From an uncultured Bacteroidales bacterium (GTDB lineage: Bacteria; Bacteroidota; Bacteroidia; Bacteroidales; FEN-979), in assembly GCA_903885595.1 (NCBI GenBank), contig CAISJJ010000093.1, positions 1 to 40,283 of the forward strand: 40,283 bases of DNA, in the 5' to 3' direction. The position numbers and the translations under genes are program-made. Each line of letters opens with the position of its first letter. The stretch's first letter is position 1. Below the pieces are notes generated by a model. The model had not been told where the DNA came from, ran no database searches, and saw nothing but the letters and a program-made list of their open reading frames with translations. Below, one piece after another: positions 33,992-40,283 of the stretch.

Positions 33992-34924
33992 TGGCCTCAA
34001 TTTGCGGGTAAAATATAGCACCAGCTCAGCTAATCCGGGCAGATGATTTATGCGAAGTGCCGGATAAGTAACCACTGTCGCCCCAAAACTTTTATAAAAC
34101 CTACCAAGGTTCGGATTATTGCCTCCTTCAAAATCAAGCATAATTGGTTTTTGTGCATTTTCAGCAATAAACCGGTCGATTAACAGGAACATTGCTCCGT
34201 TTTCTCGAGCTTCAGGAGAAGATGCCGCAAATAAAAAATAGACCCGGTCATGATCAAAGAGAAAAAATGCAGCAGCACAAAGAAGCCCTGCATCTGAATA
34301 GGCACCCATGACATAACCCATCTTCCTGGAAAGGCAATAATCGATAACTTTTTGAATTGTTTCATAGTCGGCGTCACGAAGTTTTCCCTCTTTATTTCCG
34401 AAATTTTCCCTGAAGAGCGAAATCAGATCATCTGTTCGCACAACCTTGCCGAGGCAGACCTCCAATTCAAGCGCTTTCCTTAAATTTCTTCTTGTGTTTT
34501 GCGAATATCCCACGCCCAGCTTTTCATAGGTTTGGGCAAGCCAAATCTCATGATTGACCCGCGAGGTTACAGCACCATCAGCGATAATTACATTATTTCC
34601 CGAATTAAGATGTATCTCTGCAAATCTGAACTTGTGCGGTATGGCCCTGATAAAACCGTTGATATGCATTACGGCTAACGCATCGGGAGAGAAAATGCCC
34701 AGTTGTTGTGCAAAAAAAGGTTGGAATAAATAATTTATACCCCATTTGCGTCTCCATGTAAGCGGAAAAACACGAATATAATCATCTTCGACCATTGCCT
34801 CCCATCCCGGGCAAACAAGGTCAAGATACCATGAATAGGCGTAGATCCTGCGGTTGAATGACCTGTCAATACAGTCATCCCAGCGATGCTTGTCAATACC
34901 GGTGTGCTTCAGATAATGTATCAT
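33989..34924 (-). CDS. GNAT/FemAB-like acyltransferase
   Basis: A 311-residue cytosolic protein. The N-terminal half contains YAYSWYLDLVCPGWEAMVEDDYIRVFPLTWRRKWG; the C-terminal half has a GNAT-type acetyltransferase fold with VGYSQNTRRNLRKALE, MGYVMGAYSDAGLLCAAAFFLFDHDRVYFLFAASSPEARENGAMFLLIDRFIAENA, and LDFEGGNNPNLGRFYKSFGA. This layout is that of the BioF2-like/FemAB-related acetyltransferases in Bacteroidota genomes. Substrate unknown; neighbours (deacetylase-like protein) would fit an envelope glycan or sugar modification, which is inference. It starts 8 bp after the deacetylase-like gene, so the two form one operon. Confidence 0.78.
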   Translation of the reverse strand: MIHYLKHTGIDKHRWDDCIDRSFNRRIYAYSWYLDLVCPGWEAMVEDDYIRVFPLTWRRKWGINYLFQPFFAQQLGIFSPDALAVMHINGFIRAIPHKFRFAEIHLNSGNNVIIADGAVTSRVNHEIWLAQTYEKLGVGYSQNTRRNLRKALELEVCLGKVVRTDDLISLFRENFGNKEGKLRDADYETIQKVIDYCLSRKMGYVMGAYSDAGLLCAAAFFLFDHDRVYFLFAASSPEARENGAMFLLIDRFIAENAQKPIMLDFEGGNNPNLGRFYKSFGATVVTYPALRINHLPGLAELVLYFTRKLRP

Positions 34925-34932
34925 TGTAACCT

Positions 34933-36240
34933 TCAGGTGGAAGCTAATTTAACCATCTCTTCATAAACCCATCTCCAGCCCTTCCAACGGCCAGTATTAC
35001 CAAGGCTTTCATTATGCCAGAGGCTGATATATTCACCATGTACCGATTTTATTTTGTCAATCATCATGCGGATCGTCTCCAGGCTTTCTTCCGGACTTAG
35101 ACGAAGATAATCCTTCAGCGTTACATCCATCAGAGAAACCGGATGGATTAACAAATGTGTAGTTTGATTTGAGGTCAGATCGAAAAAATAAAACGGAATA
35201 GCAATTCCGGCCCGAAAACCAGCGTAAGATGCATAACCCATTGAATAATCATCAGTGATACCCAATTGGATCAGCGATTGGTAGGTCATTGGCATCGTAA
35301 GCCGGAGAAAATGCTGCCGACTTATTGTAACCTTGCGCTGCAGTACCTGCGATAATGAGGTATATTCAGCCTCCAGCCTGCTGTATTGCTTATTGGACGA
35401 AAGCGAGGGATGAATGCCGACATGCTGATACCGGTCCAGTACGCGAAGCAACAGATGAAATGATTCAGCAGTGACCGTCACATTATTATCATTTTGCCCA
35501 TCATCGGCAAACAAAATAAAATAGAGCGGTGTTTGCATGAAATTCTCATGCACCTGCCTGATGTACGTATAATTATCGTAAGGATCTTTTCCCAAACCTG
35601 ACAATACTTTTATTCTGAGGATAATATCGCTAAAATGACCGTGCATTGCATCCCGCCCGAGGCCTCCCATGGTTCTGGTCAGGGTGCGACCCCGGTAACA
35701 ATAGGCATGATCTATATCAATGGTGGGAATATACTTGTATTCGGGAAACCTGAGGATCAGCCCGGGAAAGTTTTTAAGCAGCAATTCGCCAAACATCTCT
35801 GCCCATTTGTGAATAACGGGAATATCAAGAAAGCATTCCTTCCATGCAATGCTTTCGGTGTAAGGAAAACGACCATACCTGTCTCTCAGGTGTGGAAGAT
35901 ATTCTTCGTACCGGCTTACCAGGTAAAAGGATGCAGCGAATATATCGAAAGGCAATGAAGTTAACGGATTGACTGAATTGAAGAGAACCGGAACATCCTC
36001 ATATTTCGATGTTTTGGTCTCCTGTAAAACAATCTTCTCTTCAAAAAGCAGGCCTGATGACTCAATAAAAAGACCGCCGGCAATGGGTTCCCTTGCGTAT
36101 ATCACTTTCGGACCCGGATATCCCGTATACTCATCAGCAGAGATTGTCAACCTCACTTTAACACCAAGCATGTCCACGATCAGCAAATCCGTTATGTAAC
36201 GGAGTCGGTTGGTAATGGCTGGTGTCAGGATGAGCATCAT
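34933..36240 (-). CDS. Polysaccharide deacetylase-like protein (CE4-like, DUF7033 type)
   Basis: A 435-residue protein. The C-terminal part has CE4-type motifs: KYIPTIDIDHAY (motif 1 form, with two acidic residues), VGIHPSLSS (His of motif 2), and LIHPVSLMD and SLWHNESLGN near the end. The N-terminal ~130 residues (LTISADEYTGYPGPKVIYARE) match the DUF7033-type domain that accompanies these proteins in Bacteroidota. There is no signal peptide visible, so it is probably cytosolic. Deacetylase activity and substrate are inference. I start at ATG 36240 (36237 also possible); an open frame to 36534 would overlap dnaX antisense and has no homology-like sequence. It heads the operon with the acyltransferase. 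Confidence 0.85.
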   Translation of the reverse strand: MMLILTPAITNRLRYITDLLIVDMLGVKVRLTISADEYTGYPGPKVIYAREPIAGGLFIESSGLLFEEKIVLQETKTSKYEDVPVLFNSVNPLTSLPFDIFAASFYLVSRYEEYLPHLRDRYGRFPYTESIAWKECFLDIPVIHKWAEMFGELLLKNFPGLILRFPEYKYIPTIDIDHAYCYRGRTLTRTMGGLGRDAMHGHFSDIILRIKVLSGLGKDPYDNYTYIRQVHENFMQTPLYFILFADDGQNDNNVTVTAESFHLLLRVLDRYQHVGIHPSLSSNKQYSRLEAEYTSLSQVLQRKVTISRQHFLRLTMPMTYQSLIQLGITDDYSMGYASYAGFRAGIAIPFYFFDLTSNQTTHLLIHPVSLMDVTLKDYLRLSPEESLETIRMMIDKIKSVHGEYISLWHNESLGNTGRWKGWRWVYEEMVKLAST

Positions 36241-36293
36241 GTAAAACCTTGTTGGTACTTGCAGCCAAATTACGCAAAAAACAAAAACTTTCG

Positions 36294-36301
36294 TACTTTT
36301 G
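36294..36301 (+). promoter_or_regulatory. -7 promoter box for dnaX
   Basis: TACTTTTG (TAnnTTTG) ends 32 nt before the dnaX ATG at 36334, in the 93-bp divergent region shared with the deacetylase-like gene. Confidence 0.55.
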
Positions 36302-36333
36302 AATGATATTTTGGAACAGAACCGGACTCGTAT

Positions 36334-38145
36334 ATGGAGAATTTTATTGTATCGGCACGAAAATACCGTCCCCAGACCTTTGATACCGTTGTTGGACAGA
36401 AGTCGATTACCAACACTCTTAAAAATGCAATCAAGAACAACCAGCTGGCACAGGCATTTCTTTTCTGTGGCCCCAGGGGTGTGGGGAAAACTACTTGCGC
36501 GCGCATCCTGGCCAAAACGATAAACTGCGAGCACCTCTCACCCGGTATCGAAGCCTGTGATCATTGTCCATCCTGTGTTTCATTCAATGAGAATGCATCC
36601 TTCAATATTTATGAACTTGATGGCGCATCAAATAATTCGGTTGATGACATCCGGACATTGGTTGACCAGGTGCGAATCCCACCTCAAATGGGCAAATACA
36701 AGGTGTACATTATCGATGAAGTTCATATGCTGTCAGCGTCAGCTTTTAATGCATTTCTAAAAACCCTTGAAGAACCTCCGGCTTATGCAAAGTTCATTTT
36801 AGCGACAACTGAAAAGCATAAAATTCTCCCGACAATCCTGTCGCGTTGCCAGATTTTTGATTTCAAACGGATCACCGTTGATGATATTGCCAGCCACCTT
36901 CACTATGTAGCCGATAAAGAGAACATTTCAGCCGAAGAAAATGCAGTGCATGTTATTGCCCAAAAGGCGGATGGCGCCATGCGCGATGCCCTGTCGATTT
37001 TTGACCAGCTGGTGAGCTTTGCCGGGAACGAGCTCACCTATAATACTGTTCTCGAAAACCTCAATGTTCTCGATTATGAGTATTTTTTCAAGATGACAGA
37101 TCAGATACTCGCGTGCGATATCCCTGGAACACTGCTCACTATTGACGACATTATCGGCAAAGGCTTCGAAGGCCAGCATTTTCTAATTGGATTTGGAGAG
37201 CACTTGCGCAATCTATTAGTTTGTAAAGATGCGTCTACAGCAAAATTACTCGAGACTGCCCCTTCTATCAGAAATCATTATGTTGAACAATCAACCCGGT
37301 GTCCCATCAGCTTTCTGTTACAATTACTTGACATTAACAACCGCTGTGATCTGAATTACAAAACCAGTAACAACAAGCGGCTTCACCTCGAACTATCGTT
37401 GATGCAAATGTGCGCATTGGTCTTACAACCAGAGCTTAATCATGGTGCCAACTCCAAACAATCGATCCCTCCTTCCACGCCGCAAGGTACCCCTTCCGCC
37501 GGAATGCAGAAAAACACTCCGGTCAACCAGCCACCTCCTTCTGTTCATCAACCCCAGGCCTCCGGAATAAAGGAAGAAATCAAATCCGGAATACAAGTTG
37601 GCATAGCCGATCATACAAGCAATCAGCAGGCAGCTGCCTTGAAAAAAAACGTTGAAACATTTAAAATGAGGGATATTCAACATGAATTTACAAGCACAAC
37701 ATCCATAAAAAAGCCTCCATCCAAAACGGAATCAGACACTCTCTCATCAGATGACTATCAGGCCCGCTATGAAACAGCCACACCGTTTACCCAAACTGAA
37801 TTAAGCTTGTGTTGGGATGAATTTGCCGACAAACTAAAGAATGAATCCCCACACTTGTATTCAACCTTGAAAGGTTCACGGCCAGTGCTTCAACCCGACT
37901 GGAAAATCGAGTTTATCCTGGCAAATAAAGTGCTTGAAGATGAACTGAATTCTAAGAAAACTGAGATGATGGAATTTTTGCGCTTTCGACTGAACAACTA
38001 TAAAATTCATCTGCAAACAAGCATCGTTGACAATCAAAAGACCATGAAGCCCTATACGGATAAAGAAAAATTTGATATGCTTGCAGAGAAAAATCCGGCA
38101 TTACGTACTTTAAGAGAAGAACTGGACCTGGAAATTGAATACTGA
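36334..38145 (+). CDS. dnaX: DNA polymerase III subunit gamma/tau
   Basis: The clamp-loader ATPase of the replisome; 603 residues. Motifs: SARKYRPQTFDTVVGQ (8-22), Walker A GPRGVGKTT (46-54), four zinc-binding cysteines (65, 75, 78, 81), Walker B with IIDEVHML (about 126-133), and LKTLEEPPAYAKFILATT (142-159) with sensor 1. A Pro/Gln-rich low-complexity linker (about 370-440) precedes a C-terminal tau-like domain (LCWDEFADKLKNESPHLYSTLKG onward). There is no obvious programmed frameshift slippery run in frame in the region, so a separate gamma product cannot be confirmed. The gene has its own promoter and no clear terminator. Confidence 0.97.
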   Translation: MENFIVSARKYRPQTFDTVVGQKSITNTLKNAIKNNQLAQAFLFCGPRGVGKTTCARILAKTINCEHLSPGIEACDHCPSCVSFNENASFNIYELDGASNNSVDDIRTLVDQVRIPPQMGKYKVYIIDEVHMLSASAFNAFLKTLEEPPAYAKFILATTEKHKILPTILSRCQIFDFKRITVDDIASHLHYVADKENISAEENAVHVIAQKADGAMRDALSIFDQLVSFAGNELTYNTVLENLNVLDYEYFFKMTDQILACDIPGTLLTIDDIIGKGFEGQHFLIGFGEHLRNLLVCKDASTAKLLETAPSIRNHYVEQSTRCPISFLLQLLDINNRCDLNYKTSNNKRLHLELSLMQMCALVLQPELNHGANSKQSIPPSTPQGTPSAGMQKNTPVNQPPPSVHQPQASGIKEEIKSGIQVGIADHTSNQQAAALKKNVETFKMRDIQHEFTSTTSIKKPPSKTESDTLSSDDYQARYETATPFTQTELSLCWDEFADKLKNESPHLYSTLKGSRPVLQPDWKIEFILANKVLEDELNSKKTEMMEFLRFRLNNYKIHLQTSIVDNQKTMKPYTDKEKFDMLAEKNPALRTLREELDLEIEY

Positions 38146-38156
38146 TCTTTTTATGG

Positions 38157-38168
38157 GATGCATGCATC
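38157..38168. other. 12-bp perfect palindrome downstream of dnaX
   Basis: GATGCATGCATC lies 11 bp after the dnaX stop codon (38143-38145). It contains the alternating GCATGC core. It has no loop and no T-tract of its own, though CTTTTT precedes it, so a terminator role is doubtful. The rest of the 142-bp gap to the sugar kinase gene shows nothing I can name. Confidence 0.4.
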
Positions 38169-38287
38169 TTATGAATGTAAACCATGAAGGCTTGTCAAGC
38201 AATGCGCGAAAATAATGAATATCAGATAGTGTTTTAATAATGCTCAAGGCTGGTATAGAGGGGTGCGATTTATAATTTATTAATCTG

Positions 38288-39223
38288 ATGAAGGCAGGAA
38301 AGAGCATTTACTGTATTGGTGAAACTGTTTTGGATATCATCTTCAGGGACGAAAAACCAATTGCGGCTGAACCCGGGGGTTCAATGTTGAATTCAGCCGT
38401 ATCCCTTGGCCGCGCAGGGTTACCAGTATATCTTATCAGCGATTTTGCCCTGGATCAGCCAGGTAATATCATTCACGATTTTCTCCTGCGAAACCATGTT
38501 TCAACAAATTACATTGATCGTTTCGATTCGGGAAAAACCGCCTTAGCGCTGGCTTTTCTGAATGAGAACCGGGATGCTGACTACTCCTTTTATAAATTGT
38601 TTCCAAAAAAAAGACTTTCCATTTCATTTCCGATAATCAAAAAGGAGGACATCATTCTTTTCGGATCGTTTTACGCACTGACCAAATCAATCCGGAAAAA
38701 ACTGACCGGATTCATCCGTATGGCACGCGCTCAGGGTGCATTTATTCTTTACGATCCAAATTTCAGGGAATCTCATCTGCCGGAATTGGAAAAAGTCAGG
38801 CCATGGATCATGGAGAACATAAGCCTGTCAAACATGGTACGAGGTTCAGATGAAGACTTTAAACTTATTTTCGGTGCTGATAATGCTGCACAAGCATATC
38901 GATACATTAAGGAAGCAGGTTGCCCAGTGTTGATTTATACTCAAAACAAAGGCAATGTTGAATTGCTTTCCAGGGAAACGCATCGTGCTTTCTCAGTAAA
39001 ACCGATTGACGTGACAAGCACAATCGGCGCCGGAGATGCTTTTAATGCCGGCATCATTTATTCAGTCGCCACACTTCATCCCACACTGACAGGGTCTGCG
39101 ACCCCGTCAGTGTGGATGCTGGATTCTCTCATAAACTCGGGGATTCGTTTTTCAGCAAATGTATGTCAGAGTCTGGAAAATTATATTTCACCTGATTTTG
39201 CCAGGCAGTTAAAGGATGGATAG
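38288..39223 (+). CDS. PfkB-family carbohydrate kinase (fructokinase-like)
   Basis: A 311-residue sugar kinase of the ribokinase/PfkB family. The N-terminal GETVLDIIF..PGGSMLNSAVSLGRAG matches the first PfkB signature (28-45), and VTSTIGAGDAFNAGII (242-257) is the second, with catalytic Asp250 in GAGD. It also has YDPNFR (155-160), typical of fructokinase-like members. Substrate cannot be decided; fructose or a related ketose is a fair guess. Residues 265-276 (PTLTGSATPSVW) are encoded by an almost perfect 35-nt DNA palindrome placed in a surface loop after the GAGD helix, which looks like an inserted repeat element kept in frame. DUF486 gene follows after 39 bp. Confidence 0.92.
   Translation: MKAGKSIYCIGETVLDIIFRDEKPIAAEPGGSMLNSAVSLGRAGLPVYLISDFALDQPGNIIHDFLLRNHVSTNYIDRFDSGKTALALAFLNENRDADYSFYKLFPKKRLSISFPIIKKEDIILFGSFYALTKSIRKKLTGFIRMARAQGAFILYDPNFRESHLPELEKVRPWIMENISLSNMVRGSDEDFKLIFGADNAAQAYRYIKEAGCPVLIYTQNKGNVELLSRETHRAFSVKPIDVTSTIGAGDAFNAGIIYSVATLHPTLTGSATPSVWMLDSLINSGIRFSANVCQSLENYISPDFARQLKDG
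39081..39115. repeat. 35-nt hairpin-forming palindrome inside the sugar kinase gene
   Basis: Left arm CCACACTGACAGGGTC (39081-39096) and right arm GACCCCGTCAGTGTGG (39100-39115) pair over 16 positions with one A-C mismatch (39091/39105) and a 3-nt loop TGC. It is far longer than chance coding structure. In frame it encodes PTLTGSATPSVW. Confidence 0.92.
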
Positions 39224-39262
39224 AAACACGATACTTGCCTTAGTCTAAACCTGAATAACAAC

Positions 39263-39634
39263 ATGACCCGGGGAATATATACAATCCTGCTGCTTATTCT
39301 TTCCAACACATTTATGACCTTCGCCTGGTATGGTCATCTGAAGTTCAGGGAGATGAACTGGTTTCAGAATCTGGGACTGGTCAGCATCGTGCTGATAAGC
39401 TGGGGCATTGCCCTCTTTGAATATTTTTTCCAGGTTCCGGCGAATCGCCTGGGTTACCACGAATTAGGCGGGCCGTTTTCGCTGGTAGAGTTAAAGGTGC
39501 TGCAGGAGGTTATTACATTATTTGTATTTTCGATTTTTACCATCATCTTTTTCAAAACAGAGACCTTGCGATTAAACCATTTTATCGGGTTTTTCTTCTT
39601 AATTTTAGCTGTTTATTTTATTTTTAAAAAATGA
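39263..39634 (+). CDS. DUF486 / DMT-family membrane protein
   Basis: A 123-residue inner-membrane protein with four hydrophobic segments (TRGIYTILLLILSNTFMTFAWYG; LGLVSIVLISWGIALFEYFF; VITLFVFSIFTIIFF; HFIGFFFLILAVYFIF). The segment SWGIALFEYFFQVPANRLGY is the DUF486 hallmark, a small family of the drug/metabolite transporter clan. Substrate unknown. It lies 39 bp after the kinase gene and its stop is 3 bp before the next ATG, so all three genes are probably co-transcribed. Confidence 0.93.
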   Translation: MTRGIYTILLLILSNTFMTFAWYGHLKFREMNWFQNLGLVSIVLISWGIALFEYFFQVPANRLGYHELGGPFSLVELKVLQEVITLFVFSIFTIIFFKTETLRLNHFIGFFFLILAVYFIFKK

Positions 39635-39637
39635 CCC

Positions 39638-40093
39638 ATGAAGGCGACTAAAACCTCGATTGATAATTTTCTTTCTTCCCGGAAAATAGCGATTGCCGGT
39701 GTTTCCAGGAATCCAAAGAAATTCGGACACCAGGTATTTATCCATCTGAAAAAGAGAGGATTTGAAGTTTACCCGGTTAATCCGGGCACTGATACTATTG
39801 CCGGCACACCATGTTTCCGCACTGTTGGCTCACTTCCGCTCAATGTTCATCACCTGTTGATCATCACCCCGAAAAAACAAACCAGGGATGTAGTTGCTGA
39901 AGCAATCGCAAAGGGAATCGACAATATCTGGATTCAGCAGATGTCTGACTCGCCCGAATCCATTGAGTTGGCCATGTCACACCCTATAAACCTTATCACA
40001 AAGGAGTGCATCCTGATGTATGTCGACCCGGTTGAAGGCATCCATAAGTTCCACAAGACGATCAAACGTTTTTTCGGTCTCTTACCCAAATGA
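39638..40093 (+). CDS. CoA-binding domain protein (YccU-like)
   Basis: A 151-residue cytosolic protein with a CoA_binding_2 Rossmann fold: KIAIAGVSRNPKKFGHQVFIHLKKRGFEVYPVNPGTDTIAGTPCFRTVGSLP (16-67), the conserved HHLLIITPKKQT, and GIDNIWIQQMSDS (about 106-118). It is like the nucleotide-binding half of succinyl-CoA synthetase alpha, with no catalytic partner. The ligand and role are unknown. It begins 3 bp after DUF486, so translation is probably coupled. Nothing else of note lies in the 112 bp to tRNA-Val apart from the tRNA promoter. Confidence 0.92.
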   Translation: MKATKTSIDNFLSSRKIAIAGVSRNPKKFGHQVFIHLKKRGFEVYPVNPGTDTIAGTPCFRTVGSLPLNVHHLLIITPKKQTRDVVAEAIAKGIDNIWIQQMSDSPESIELAMSHPINLITKECILMYVDPVEGIHKFHKTIKRFFGLLPK

Positions 40094-40161
40094 AAATATA
40101 ACCCATTCGTTATTGCAGGAAGTCAACTTTCCGAATAAATTGTATAATCCGTGTTTTGGAA

Positions 40162-40192
40162 TTTGGATGTCTGGAAATAATAATTACCTTTG
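40162..40192 (+). promoter_or_regulatory. Complete Bacteroidota promoter of tRNA-Val
   Basis: TTTG at 40162-40165 (-33) and TACCTTTG at 40185-40192 (-7) are separated by 19 nt, the known spacing for the main sigma factor of this phylum. CACCC follows, and the mature tRNA begins 13 nt downstream. This is the most complete promoter in the window. Confidence 0.85.
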
Positions 40193-40205
40193 CACCCTCA
40201 ATCAA

Positions 40206-40283
40206 GGGAGCATAGCTCAGCCGGTTCAGAGCATCTGCCTTACAAGCAGAGGGTCACAGGTTCGAATCCTGTTGCTCCCACCA
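40206..40283 (+). tRNA. tRNA-Val (anticodon UAC)
   Basis: The acceptor GGGAGCA (40206-40212) pairs with TGCTCCC, followed by A and an encoded CCA that ends at the last base of the window. The anticodon stem TCTGC/GCAGA closes the loop CTTACAA, giving TAC (Val). The T loop is TTCGAAT. Further tRNAs may follow outside the window. Unlike tRNA-Gln, CCA is encoded. Confidence 0.97.

Noticed and set aside
36241-36534. Extension of the deacetylase-like gene to 36534
   Set aside because: It would run antisense through the start of dnaX, and the extra 98 residues show no family-like sequence. ATG 36240 fits the usual N-terminus.

Overview
The window comes from a chromosome of the phylum Bacteroidota, most likely the order Bacteroidales or a close relative; I cannot name the species. 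The evidence is the -7 promoter motif TAnnTTTG (often followed by CACCC) in front of many genes, the near absence of Shine-Dalgarno sites, a type IX secretion C-terminal domain, the order uppS-bamA-skp-skp, a fur-purA pair and the rimP-nusA-infB operon. Almost everything is core housekeeping with bacterial gene density. I found no prophage, CRISPR array, toxin-antitoxin pair or defence island.

Layout. Positions 1-480 hold the 5' part of a group II intron on the minus strand, of class C by sequence and by insertion site. Its 5' splice end lies just after the rho-independent terminator of the next operon. Positions 533-5937 (minus) are an envelope operon: DUF6089-like outer-membrane protein, uppS, bamA and two Skp/OmpH chaperones. 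Positions 6026-9822 (minus) hold nadK, a CBS-domain protein, rsgA and dprA. A MurG-like glycosyltransferase (plus) runs tail-to-tail into lgt and overlaps it by 38 bp. A large DUF2723/GT117-type membrane glycosyltransferase follows. A tRNA-Gln(UUG) and a small exported protein with four copies of a short repeat lead to rimP-nusA-infB (plus). infB abuts the stop codon of purA, which forms an operon with a Fur-family regulator; the bifunctional (p)ppGpp synthetase/hydrolase gene lies upstream of them. Next, on the plus strand, come a T9SS type B secreted protein, lepA (GTG start, possibly leaderless) and an outer-membrane beta-barrel protein with a His/Cys-rich N-terminus. A minus-strand cluster follows: polysaccharide-deacetylase-like protein, GNAT/FemAB-like acyltransferase, upp, ABC permease and RecD-like helicase. 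The window ends on the plus strand with dnaX, a PfkB-family sugar kinase carrying a palindrome inside its coding sequence, a DUF486 membrane protein, a CoA-binding protein and tRNA-Val(UAC).

How the genes fit together. Two themes dominate. Envelope biogenesis is covered by BamA and Skp (outer-membrane protein insertion), UppS (lipid carrier), Lgt (lipoproteins), glycosyltransferases and T9SS cargo. Translation and its control are covered by RimP, NusA, IF-2, LepA, RsgA, Rel and two tRNAs. The less ordinary material is small: short intergenic tandem repeats of 7-8 bp with a different unit in each patch, a palindrome embedded in the sugar kinase gene, a Fur-box-like operator over the fur promoter, a hairpin leader before rimP, and the intron. 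I found no obviously new multi-gene system; the observations below are the best leads.
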